In this document: one piece after another, positions 8,797 to 18,311 of the stretch
Layout: every line of letters starts with the position of its first letter
Numbering within the stretch: position 1 is the stretch's first letter
Source: Beroe ovata
Lineage: Eukaryota > Ctenophora > Nuda > Beroida > Beroidae
Assembly (NCBI GenBank): GCA_946803715.1
Contig: CAMPET010000252.1
Span: 76,409 to 94,796, forward strand
Reading direction: 5' to 3'
Length of the DNA stretch: 18,388 bases
The notes under the pieces: model-generated
Databases searched by the model: none
Seen by the model: only the letters and a program-made list of their open reading frames with translations
Told to the model about the DNA's origin: nothing
Made by a program: the position numbers and the translations under genes

Positions 8797-10778
8797 CCAC
8801 CTCGTCAAAATAAGCCATGGCGATGGCTTGGGACACGTTGCTGCTATTTATTAGCGCCACCTGCAGCAATCATGTGATCATCAATCCAAAGTCTTATCTA
8901 TAGAAGTGTATGGGTATACTGCAAACATACTGGATATCGATTTTCTAACCCAAGGATTGACATAAGAGGGGGAATTATCTAAACTGCGAATCATCAAGAG
9001 TTACCCTATAGATGTAAGGCCCTCTCTTGTCAACTGCTATGTGGATCAGCAGGTGACAAGAGAGAACGGAGGGGTTTCAGCCCACCGTATCCCTCGCAGC
9101 TTACAACTGCAAGGCTAGGATTGAAGATAGGAATCAATAGAGAGGTAGAACTGAATGTTACACGCACACTCAGAAACCAGCCAATCATCAGCAACAGTGT
9201 GGACTCACCGAGTAGTGCATTTCCAGGTAGGGGGTGAGAGTTGAGGGGACGGTGAGAAATCCCACCCTCAGCCCTGGACACAGGACTTTGCTGAGGGAAT
9301 CGAGTCTCAGGACTCGTCCCTCTGTGTCGAGAGTGAGGAAGGTGGGTATGCTGGGACCGTACTGAGAGAGATGGGGATATCACACGGTATGATGTACACA
9401 TCTCCACAATCAGTCAATTCTCCTGATTAGAAACGACAACTGCGCACATTCAGTGATCGGATCACGTCGCACTTAGCCATACTCTCAGAGTATCTCTAGT
9501 CGGAGTCTAGAGCAGGACCCTTATTTGGTTGTGATGCAATGTGCGCAATCGTCGTTTCAAGAATCAGAGCTACCTAACCAGTCCAAAACATTGTCAGGGC
9601 ACCCTGTTTGACCGTGGGAAATAAATTCTTATGTATACTGTCGTCATATGTAAAATATCACATTTGACATGACACATGTTACATGGTAACATGTTACACG
9701 GGCAGTAACCCAGGTATGTAACATGTGTCAGTATAAAAGTGATCAAATGATAGTTACATTGATGAAGTAGTAAGGATCATCCTCCAATAGTAACATGTCA
9801 TGTCGGCACATGGCTCTGTAGATCCGTTCCCTGTGCTCAGCAGGTATGTTAGCCCCACTGGGGTTACTCCCAGTTGGACACACCGCCAGGACTTTGGGTT
9901 TGGGTTTGGAGGTGGGCCACGTGTCCAGGAGCTGGTCAAGTGAGGTGGGGCACAGACCACCCACATTACTATCTTCAGGAACTCCGACCAGTTCCACACC
10001 TAGCGCTCGAGCCTAGTGATAACATTGTGCAACATTCGTCACATGATGTGTCATACGTGTGCCACGTGATGATGAAATGTCACATGCTCACCTTCAGTGT
10101 GATTGGCGGGTAGGTTGGCTGACTGACAATCACAGAATCGCCAGGGTCACATAAAGCATTGAGAGCCAGATACGACCCAAACTCTGCTCCCGTCGTTACA
10201 ATGGTGCCCCTTTCTAGAGTGTGTTACCATGGTAACATCATGGTACAGTGTTTACAAGTGAAAAGGAAATTGTTGCTATGGTGACACGTCATGAAGACTC
10301 ACTGGGGCCTGGTGCTGGCCTTATCTCCTCGTTGATAAAACTAGTCCAAAACTTGACTAAGCGATTCTGACCAAGAGTGGCGTTGTATTGCAATGCTGCT
10401 GCCATAACAGCGCCGTCAAGCTGAAAAACATGTTCAAAAACACACACACAAACACCCAGTCACACACACACACAAACACACACAAACACACACAAACACT
10501 GTACACAGTTACAAACAAATGAACACAGAGACATACAGACATATACCCACACACACAACACACAGACAAAAACACACACACACCTTGAGTGACTGCCCAG
10601 ATTTGAGTGTGATAGAAAGGGACTCCAAAGGGAAGGTGGAGGGAGCAGGGTTTCCCCCCGCAAGCGAAAGCACATCTCTGTCAGGTGGTAGTGATAGTAG
10701 ATAATTCCCAATAGCCCGGATCGGAGAGGGCTCTCTTGATAGAGCGGAGCGAGAGAGAAACTTGCGAATGTCCTTCAT
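8023..10778 (-). CDS. AADAT: AADAT-type PLP aminotransferase (kynurenine/2-aminoadipate)
   Basis: Nine minus-strand exons: 10584-10778, 10303-10420, 10092-10213, 9758-10012, 9209-9361, 8801-8860, 8612-8737, 8398-8491 and 8023-8195. They give 431 residues, close to the roughly 425 of animal AADAT, and phases agree at every junction. It is a fold-type I, class I/II aminotransferase that would move an amino group from kynurenine, 2-aminoadipate or similar donors to a 2-oxo acid. Visible family marks are the N-terminal [19 protein letters not shown], the NP-x-G loop in TGSNPSG, the cofactor-side DDPYYF, the Schiff-base lysine in [13 protein letters not shown], and the carboxylate-binding arginine in SPYIRLAFS. 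Where human AADAT has a GSQQG segment, this protein has GAEFG, so substrate preference may differ. No convincing mitochondrial presequence was judged. The first intron and the 63-bp sixth intron are rich in CA/TG repeat. The family is confident; orthology to AADAT specifically is less so. Confidence 0.88.
8738..8800 (-). other. 63-bp intron with duplicated ends (aminotransferase gene)
   Basis: The donor side (TTTTGACGAG then GTGGGT) and acceptor side (TTTTTTCACGAG then GTGGGT) are near-copies on the minus strand. The repeat spans about 24-26 bp (8732-8755 against 8795-8820) with two or three differences and a one-base indel. Between them is mainly a CA/TG microsatellite. Removing it restores the continuous family alignment, from the AYFDE end of exon 6 into the VGVEGL start of exon 7. 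Confidence 0.8.
8762..8794. repeat. TG microsatellite inside the 63-bp intron
   Basis: An essentially pure TG run filling about half of the intron. Confidence 0.95.
9362..9757 (-). other. Intron 4 of the aminotransferase gene
   Basis: Between the exon ending DDPYYFIN and the exon carrying the catalytic DSLSK lysine. It contains several short palindromic ACATGT/GTTACATGGTAAC motifs around 9660-9730. No other feature was seen. Confidence 0.7.
10438..10583. repeat. AC-rich tract filling intron 1 of the aminotransferase gene
   Basis: Interrupted CACA repeats. On the minus strand the intron's 5' splice site is itself the start of the GT repeat (AAG then GTGTGTGTG). Confidence 0.9.
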
Positions 10779-11125
10779 GTGTGTCCCGTGTGTGTGCGTG
10801 TCCGTGTGTGTTATATCCTAGGAATACTGTCCACGATCAAAGTTAAGGGGGAGATTGGGAGGAAGAGGGGGTTAATCAATCTCAAGTAATGGTATCATTA
10901 GGCATATTGCAGTAAAATAATGGTATACCGCGACAAAAGAACAAAATATAATATTTACAACTTACAAATTATTCAGAAACAGATTATATTTATACCAAGG
11001 TCTGGATCAGTACAAATCATAGTAATTCGCATAAAGTACTTCCTGGTGAATTAAACTGTTAAAAATCATTAAATCAACGACACTGAAAAGTATGTTTCGC
11101 ATTGAAATACTTATCTGACTTTACT
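10779..11125. other. Intergenic gap between the aminotransferase and Spinster genes
   Basis: 347 bp hold both the promoter and 5' UTR of the aminotransferase gene and the 3' end of the transporter gene. It is AT-rich near 10900-11100. No unambiguous TATA box or AATAAA signal was found. Confidence 0.5.
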
Positions 11126-14100
11126 CTATAACACGATATTTTCACTTAGCAACGCGTTAGCATCACTTAGCAACGCGTTACCATCACTTAACAACGCGTT
11201 ATCATCACTTGGTAACACATCACTTGACAACACATCACTTGTCTCTCTGTTAACCGGATTGTCCGCCCTGACAACACTCCTGATTCCTGTTGTCAGTATG
11301 GTGGAGTTTGTGAGAATATCTGTACCGTCGTCACTGTGCTCATCTCGGAGTATTGACTTTACATCAGGGGGAGGGTCGGCAGCTGTGTTGGTTCGGGAGC
11401 GAGGGAGCGATGAGATGGTTGGAGCACGGGACACCACCTGGAAAAATAGAATCACCTGATAACATATTCTCCATTGATGGGAATCATGGTGGAGGAAGGT
11501 AGTCCAGAAGAAGAGTATATAGTTACCGTCCTCATTGATGAGCACTCACAAGAGGGAATTATAGGGTGAGTTACCGTGTCGGATGCGAGTAGTCTGTCCT
11601 GCACAACATTCTCCGCAGCGAGGAAATAGAAGATGGACCCGAGGACACAGACGAAGCAGGACAGAAAGAAGGAGTATTCTAGTGCTACACATTCCGATAT
11701 TGAGATGTCATAGTCGCTGAATGCGTCCTTTATCTGATCTGATAGCTGCAGGACATAGGGGGTAGCATAGTGTCACTGTACTGATATAGTGTCACATTGA
11801 GGCATATCAGAACTATAAAAAGTTCTGCACACATTCTCCGACTGATATATTACCTTGCCCTGTATTGTGGGACTGAGTGCGTCGCCGAAGAGATGGGAAA
11901 AGAGAATGTTTACAGCTTGAGCTAAAGATCTGATCTGAGCTGGACATGTGTACTGAAAGAGAAGGGGAATATTACTGTCTGTATTACTATGTGTTACACA
12001 AAGTGTGTAACACATAGTGTAACATAAAGGACGGGACAGATCACAGACTGCAGTGACCCCCTTGTTACATATCCTTGCTATCTACACTAGTCTCACCAGA
12101 ATAACTGCAGTATTTGGTGCCCAACCCACAAACGCAAACAGTTGAGTCAACGATGTGAAACCCTGCAGTAGGAAAAGTGCGTTATGATAAGCGGTTATCG
12201 CACAAACACAGAACATATGCAGGAGAAGTTGATATTGATACTAACCATGGTAACCATGGTAACACACATAGAACTTGCCCAGAAGTAGTTGATATTGTAG
12301 GGCGCCAGAGCGATGCCGAGGTAGAGACTGAGCGATGTCAGTAACATCCCCACGGCATTGATCAGACAGTCGTTTTTGGGAGTGTACTTCTCCAGCATCT
12401 TTGACACCACCGAACCTGATCACAACAAAAATACACACTGATACGGCTATCAGAGAATACCCTACGAGAACTGTAATTACTACCCTACGAGAACTGTAAA
12501 TAGTGGGGTGGGGGTATCAAGTAAAATTAACTTGATAATTAAATTGATAATTATCCATCATTGACCACCCGTCGATCACACAAAATACAAACTACCCAAT
12601 ACCCATGGGGATGGATACGAAGCCACCAGCACACGTCAGAATTCCAAACACGTAGTTAGCCTCTGAGTTGTCATAGGGAGTGCCAGCTATGGCAGATGCC
12701 TTCACGACATAAACTGGTATCCATTGAGTGAGCGAGCCTATAGTGAATGCGAGACAGGAAAATCCCAGAGTTGCGAAGAGGAATGTCTTCCTGTGAGTAC
12801 GATGAATAAGTGACTGGGGGGAGAGTAGTTCTGACTCTTGTACAACCCAATAATGAGAGGTTGTTCTCCAATCATAGTGTGAAAGGGAGGAAATTGTTTA
12901 CTGGAGGGATTGTGAGCCCCAACTCACGTTTTGAGGACCGTGTAGACTTCAATAACAAGCTGTACTATGGGGTTTCTAGCAGCCCTAATCTCCGCAGAGT
13001 AGGTGGCGAGGGAGCTGGTCTCCGCCCTGATGTTATCTGATCCCCCTCTCTCGGGATCTTGTACCATTATTATACTCGCGATACCGAGCAGAATGACCAG
13101 CGGTGGAGTCACCTGAGCGGGAAATCGGTGAAATGTCAAACTTTTATCAGAGATGATTACTAATTGCATGCCGCATGCCAGAAAATGATATCCACATTAT
13201 GCCTCAGGGAGGCGAGATGGGCCCAAAAATTCAGGAATCGATTCAACGTCCAAAATTACATGGGAATCGATGGTAGATCTATAACAATTGGACAATTTTT
13301 TTCCTTATTAAGGATGTAAGTGTTGATGAAAAAACTGCGGACACAAAAACAAGAGTCACACTGATACCAAAAACGACCAGAACTTTTTCGAAGGAGAGAC
13401 ACTGAAAATGATTGTTTCCAGCCTATTTCTTGGCGTAGAATTGAAATTCGAGGTCATCTTTGAGCTCAATAATCTGGAAATTGGTGAAAAATCCAATTTA
13501 ATCAGAGACAAGGGCGCACAAGTTCATGCACTTGGGGGTACTCACTCTGAAAGACCATCTCCATCCAAAAGCATCAGACACGCCTCCCCCAATGATGTAA
13601 CCTAGTGCTCCACCAATGGGAGTCCCTATGTAGAAGAAGGAGAGGTAGAATGTTCTCTGAGACTCTGGTATCAGATCTGCTATAATTGTCGGTGCTAGGG
13701 CAGCGTACGATGCCTCACCGATACCAACCATAGCTCTCAGTAGTACCAGCTGCCAGTACTGCAAAATAAGCAGAGTGGTAAATGAGAGAGTGGTAAATGA
13801 GAGAGTGGTAAATAAGTATAGTGGTGAATAAGCAGAGTGGTTAATGAGAGAGTGGTTACATGGAGTACATGGATTCAACATGACAAGGGACATGAGTCAC
13901 TACTAGAATATGCGGTGTGAGTTGATTACTCTGTGAACTGCACACCTGTTGTGCTATGGAGCAGAGGAAGGTGGCAGCAGCCCAGAGAAAGAGCCCGATA
14001 GCAATCAGCCATGACCTCCGGTAACGATCACCTGACAAAGTGCATTACTCACACAGTGTAGCGCACGCAAACACACAGACACACACATACGGTTATACAG

Positions 14101-14566
14101 GGTAGGCTCAATACAAACACTATGTAATACTGACCAAGGAAGCCGAAGAGTGGAGATAAGACCATGTAGCACACAATGAAAGCCGTTGTCAGGAGTCCTC
14201 CTTGAAAAAAGGAGAGGTTAAACTCCTCCATGACCTCTTCCAGCGCACCTGAAACAACACGAGATATACTGCAGTGCACGCTATCATGTACATTGTTATT
14301 CGCCAACAACTGTAATAGCATAAGAAATTCAGAAAACCAGAATTTCAGATCGATCCGATAATCGGTGTCTCGTTCTTGGAAAATCCCCTGATGACGTCAC
14401 ATCTCATGTTACATGTGATGTTACATCATGTACCTGCTACAATGTATCTGTCGATGTAGTTGAAGAGGTTGATGAAGAAGAGAATCCATATTGTAACGAC
14501 CTCCTTAATGCGTACTCTCGGTTCCACTGCCACTACTTGTATAGAATCACCCTCATTGGTCGGCAT
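11126..14566 (-). CDS. Spinster-type major facilitator transporter
   Basis: Eleven minus-strand exons: 14434-14566, 14135-14248, 13946-14031, 13546-13758, 12928-13112, 12603-12790, 12279-12415, 12097-12162, 11854-11952, 11575-11745 and 11126-11437. They give 567 residues in consistent phase; animal SPNS proteins are around 530-550. Visible family marks are TM1 with NLFNYIDRY, the MFS motif A GDRYRRSW, VGIGEASYAALAPTIIADL with the conserved GEASY glutamate, the GTPIGGALGYIIGG helix, and a late LFSHLFGDALSP segment matching the SHLLGDAGSP region of SPNS1. Known Spinster proteins are multi-pass carriers of lysophospholipids or sphingosine-1-phosphate at lysosomal or plasma membranes. The substrate here cannot be read from sequence, nor which paralogue it is. 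The cytosolic C-terminal tail is Ser/Asp-rich and ends in repeats of SDxNALL. An in-frame ATG at 14611 would add 15 residues, but a possible acceptor (TTACAG) just before 14566 makes the nearer start preferable. One intron appears to use a GC donor. Confidence 0.9.
11142..11241 (-). repeat. Coding 21-bp tandem repeat at the transporter C-terminus
   Basis: Three near-identical 21-bp units (on the plus strand CACTTAGCAACGCGTTAxCAT) followed by shorter degenerate ones. They encode a seven-residue unit of the type SDxNALL, next to the stop codon. Confidence 0.85.
12163..12278 (-). other. Probable GC-AG intron of the transporter gene
   Basis: On the minus strand the exon ends TACTTCTGG and the intron starts GCAAGT, the usual GC-donor consensus. 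Splicing there joins NYFW to GFTSLTQLF in phase. A conventional donor (CATG then GTTAGT, exon end at 12246) would also keep the frame and add 11 residues coded by the ACCATGGTTACCATG repeat, so either or both may be used. Confidence 0.55.
13113..13545 (-). other. Intron 4 of the transporter gene with repeat copy
   Basis: Most of it (about 13195-13495) is a diverged copy of the roughly 340-bp repeat found at 1225-2470, in the same orientation: the GCCTCAGGGAGGCGAGAT, GATTCAACGTCC, AATTACATGGGAATCGATG and GAAATTGGTGAAAA blocks line up in order. Confidence 0.7.
13768..13858. repeat. Minisatellite in transporter intron 3
   Basis: Variants of a GAGAGTGGTAAAT unit (13-17 bp) repeated about six times, just upstream of the acceptor of the GEASY exon in minus-strand sense. 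Confidence 0.85.
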
Positions 14567-15213
14567 TGCCCTGTAATTATACAGTGGGGGGAGATTGTCC
14601 AATGTGATCACGAGATATAATAGAGGACGGTATTATTGGGGGGTCACAAATCACAGAGCTCATTTCCGGAAAACTTTGTGCATTGGTTCTCGATTACCAA
14701 TCCTCCGCATAACTCATCTGGTGGTGGATGAGCACCAAAAAAACCTTGAGATACGATGCTTAGACCCCACCCCAAGGATAACATCGTTTAATGTAACAAT
14801 GGTAATTAACAAACGGGAAACTAGGTTATCAGCACTGTTCATGAAGGATGCGAGTCTAGCATACCTGAAATCAGCAACTATCTCATCTTGAAAAGATCGA
14901 CATTCTGTGGAAATGAGGTGATGAGCAAAGTTAAATGAGGTAAGCAGGGTAGAAATAAGCAACTGAGATAAGGAAGTGATATTGTGGGGGTCAAATTACT
15001 TGCTCAGGTACTCAGCTCATATTGCAAAAGTTAAAATTTCTCTAGAATAAAGCAAACTTTTGTCCATCTTCGCTCAGACAAACTATCATTCAACAATCAA
15101 TTTTAATCGTTATTTAATAAGAATAAATAATGTAAGATTCTCTAAATTCAGGCCGTATATAAGATTTGTGTAAACTGACCCTGTAGTCAGTAGTGTCATG
15201 TGAGATGGTCATA

Positions 15214-15262
15214 TGAGATGCACACAATACAGCTTAACAGATGCACACAATACAGCTTAACG
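15214..15262. repeat. Two-copy 24-bp direct repeat
   Basis: GATGCACACAATACAGCTTAAC occurs twice in immediate succession. Confidence 0.85.
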
Positions 15263-15329
15263 GTACGACTAGGGTTGAAGCGTTGGATATGGGACGGTGA
15301 ACAGAAGGAGGGGAAGTGAGGGGGTGAGA

Positions 15330-15515
15330 TAGGAACACGGGGTGATATCGGGGTGATCACATGGGATATAGGGGTGATCACACATGGGAGATAGGAACAC
15401 AGGGGACACACAATACACATGGGAGATAGAGGTAGCGGGGTGAAAACATGGGATATCAGGGTGAGGTAAGAACAGGGGGGGATATCGGGGTGATCACATG
15501 GGAGATATCGGGGGA
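15330..15515. repeat. Degenerate GA-rich minisatellite downstream of NUP54
   Basis: Shuffled variants of GGGGTGATCACATGGGAGATA and AGATAGGAACACAGGGG recur several times, close to the NUP54 stop codon. Confidence 0.8.
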
Positions 15516-15546
15516 CTGTGAGAGAGATGGGGTCATTGTACTATCA

Positions 15547-18290
15547 TTATACGGGGGACAGGACGTGTTTTTCAGCGAGTCCCTGCTTTATGATGTCCAG
15601 GTGTTGCAAATCATCTCTCACAATGTCCAGGAGATGGCTGATTCCCTCCTGCTGTCTCCCTAGATGCGAGTGGATGCTCGCCAACACTGAGCTCTCCATC
15701 TGCGGGGGCGGGGCTCGACGATGCATGGATAGGAGGGGGGGGCGGGGTGGGAAACAGTGAGATAGGGCGGGAACTCGGAGATATGAGGTTGAAGAAGGAG
15801 CATGGGGAAGGGGGCCTATTAAGAAACAGTGGAGTAAGATGGGGAGTAGAAATGGGGGGGGTACCTATGGAAACAAGCAATGAAGAGTACCTGTGTTGAG
15901 CTAGTTGAGGAGGGCTCCGCTAAACTTTGCATTCTTATCAGTGATAACATTTCACTAAGCCGGCCCTGTCATCGAGTCAGAGAATTTAGATAAAAAATTA
16001 GGAAAATAGCACCATCGGCACAAAGTTTATCACATATCAGTTACCTTGAACTGATTTGGGGCGTTAAGTTCCTGCTGGATACTCTCTAACTGCACTCTCA
16101 AATGTTCCTCCTCGGGCTGGAGGGAAAAACCTGCCTTCTTCTGAACTTCCACATCGACCATTACCTAGGTTACAAGAGTGGGTTGCCAGGGTCACCAGTG
16201 AGTGACAACCAGTGTTGTGTGTGTGTGTGTGTGTGTTGTGTGTGTGTGTGTGACACTGACAAGTAGGATTCTACACCCAAAACAGAGTTGACAACGGTGT
16301 ACAGTTGTCAACATAGCTGACAACGAACCTGCAAAACTCGGTGAGTGAGTTCCGAGTGTTTTCTCTTCAGTTGCTGGAGTCTACTGAGTGTCTGAGCCTG
16401 GGAAACCCTAACATCCTCTACTTCCTTACCTGACAGAATTTAGCTCAAGATAGCGAATTTGAAAAATAAATCTATTCCGGTACACGATAAACAAACACTC
16501 AACAACTGTCACTTACTGCTAACTGACTGCTAGCTGACAGTTACAATCACCAACACTCACTACAGCACTCACTGACTCCCTAACAGACAGTCTCTGACAC
16601 TCACCGATAAGCTCAACTCGGGCGAAGTGGCTTTCACTCTGTTCTCTCTGTAGCTTCAGTCGGTCCGAGATAGCTTTGAACCCCACGAGGGGAACGGGAA
16701 TCAGTTTTACAGGGTCCGGATTTTCCTGTTTTGCTTGTTCCCACAGGACGGGGGAAATACCGACAGGGGGCTTGTCCAGGTAGAGCGACAGTTGGGAGGA
16801 AGTAAACGCTACCTAGGGGAGGGGGAGTGAGGGGAGTTTGGGGAGGGGGAGTGGGAGGAGTGGGGGAGGGGGAGTGTGTACAATGTACATTATTCTATTA
16901 TTGTAGAGTGGAGTCTGCCACTATATTATACTATTATAGAATGAAGCAGTAATCTCACCTTGCTGATAACGTTGGTCACAAACATCTGTGTTTTGAGCTG
17001 TGTCCCAATGTTGTTGGAGGTGAGAACTGCGGTGAGATCAGTTGCTGGAATACGTTGAGTGGCCCCAGTCGGCGACCTTAGCAACACATAGATCACTACC
17101 TGAGAGAAAGTGTGAGGGAGTGAGGAGAGTGGGGAGTGGGGGTAGTNCACATAGATCACTACCTGAGAGAGAGTGTGGGGGGAGAGGGGGGGTCGGGGAG
17201 AGGGGGAGTGAGGAGAGAGTGGGTAGAACCTTGGCCAAGGTGAACAATAACATGATGTACCTCTGTTGACTCAGCACTGATGCTCTTGACACTGTCACAA
17301 CACACAACATGTTCCTGCTTCCCTCCCAGTATATTGTGTAGTGTGGCAACCAACTGAGTCTGATTCTTCGTGACATCGTCCACCGGTTTGCCAATGAACA
17401 CTCCCACCAGACCGTCCTGATTTATAGAGGGAAATAGAGGGGGAACAACTCGATGTAAAACTCTCTTTCTGAGGAGGGAGGGGAAACAACTTTCTCAATT
17501 GGTTTATCATTCCCCATGTAGTTGTACAGTCTTCCCACAGCCATCACAACTACTCACCTCGTTCTTCGTGGACGGGAGTCGGCAGTATCCCACACTTTTG
17601 AACCGGGAAAAGGGAGATTCCGGTGTGATTGGGAATGTGTGACCGGCTTGGTTCAGAATTACAGTCCCGTGGCCCCAATACGCCTGCAGCTGATTGAACT
17701 TGGCGTATCTGGGGATAGATCAGACAAATGGGATGACAGATCGCAGGGTATGTTCAGATGTAAAACAGGAAAAAAATAGGTAGTCAGAACTTGGACTCAA
17801 GCAGTTCTTCGAACACAGTGCAGTGAAACATAGTGCAGTGAAACATAGTGCAGTGAAACATAGTGCAGTGAAACATAGTGCAGTGAAGCATAGTGCAGTG
17901 AAACATAGTGCAGTGAAACATAGTGCAGTCCAACTTACAGCATGTCTCGCTCGTCACCGCAAATAATAGGGAGTTGCAGTGCCTGTGCTACAGTGGCCAA
18001 AGAGTTGAGATCAGTCAGACTGGCAGACGGTTGTTGCTGTTGTTGTTGCTGTTGCTACGGAGATGGGGATTGATATTTTGCAGGTACTGAGAGTTGCAGA
18101 GTGCGCGGCTTGTTTTGACATACCTGGTTATTGAATAGAGAAGATCCTGTGTTTGCTGTAGTGTTACCGAACAGTGATGAGCCGCTACCCGCTGGGAGAG
18201 ACAAGGGAGATGTTGTTATAATGGGGAACATGCACTATAAGAAACAGAGTAGGATGAGATACTCACTGTTAGATCCAAACAGAGAACCTG
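15547..18290 (-). CDS. NUP54: Nucleoporin Nup54 (N-terminus outside window)
   Basis: Eleven minus-strand exons: 18267-18290, 18124-18191, 17939-18054, 17558-17708, 17261-17416, 16959-17099, 16605-16812, 16329-16429, 16045-16164, 15891-15965 and 15547-15699 (TAA at 15547-15549). They give 436 residues; human Nup54 has about 507, so roughly the FG-rich start is missing. Nup54 forms the Nup62-Nup54-Nup58 channel complex of the nuclear pore. Visible are FG motifs (SSLFGN, GSLFGSN), a run of eight glutamines, GDERDMLYAKFNQLQAYWG, a ferredoxin-like domain (VVIYVLLRSPTG, RIPATDL), the conserved VLWEQAKQENPDPVKLIPVP, and the C-terminal coiled coils with EEEHLRVQL and ELNAPNQFKGRL. Homology is continuous across all exons. 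The exon holding the IPATDL segment has a duplicated acceptor region with an N beside it. Upstream exons should lie past 18388. Confidence 0.92.
16212..16252. repeat. TG microsatellite in NUP54 intron
   Basis: Two TG runs separated by a single shift, inside the intron at 16165-16328. Confidence 0.9.
16813..16880. repeat. G-rich minisatellite in NUP54 intron
   Basis: Repeats of GGGGAGTG-like units. On the minus strand this gives a long pyrimidine (C/T) tract directly before the acceptor at 16813. Confidence 0.85.
17083..17176 (-). repeat. Duplicated splice-acceptor region in NUP54
   Basis: CACATAGATCACTACCTGAG and following bases occur at 17085 and again from 17148. Each copy contains, on the minus strand, the acceptor CTCTCAG followed by the exon start coding VVIYV. 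The two acceptors are 63 bases apart and the interval is open in frame. A single N lies at 17147, exactly at the start of the second copy, so an unmerged contig overlap is a real possibility. Confidence 0.75.
17821..17929. repeat. 15-bp minisatellite beside a NUP54 splice donor
   Basis: Seven units of CAGTGAAACATAGTG (one with a single substitution) plus a partial eighth. The array ends nine bases from the GTAAGTTG donor of exon 17939-18054. Confidence 0.95.
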
Positions 18291-18311
18291 CTGAATAAAA
18301 TCAATACGTCA

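Larger units (their letters stand above)
14567..15546. other. Intergenic region between the transporter and NUP54 genes
   Basis: Contains the 5' flank of the transporter gene and the 3' flank of NUP54. A weak TATA-like CTATTATATC occurs upstream of the transporter on the minus strand near 14620. No gene was recognised; the open frames at 14595-14962 have no family character. The right half is minisatellite. Confidence 0.5.

Noticed and set aside
12924-13040. Plus-strand ORF at 12810-13040
   Set aside because: It is the shadow of transporter exons on the opposite strand.
14567-14611. Upstream in-frame ATG for the Spinster gene
   Set aside because: It is possible, but a TTACAG acceptor-like site lies between it and the next ATG and the extra 15 residues show no family support; kept only as an alternative.
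8023-18290. Functional operon-like cluster of the four same-strand genes
   Set aside because: Products belong to unrelated processes, gaps are ordinary for a compact genome, and no trans-splice signal was identified.
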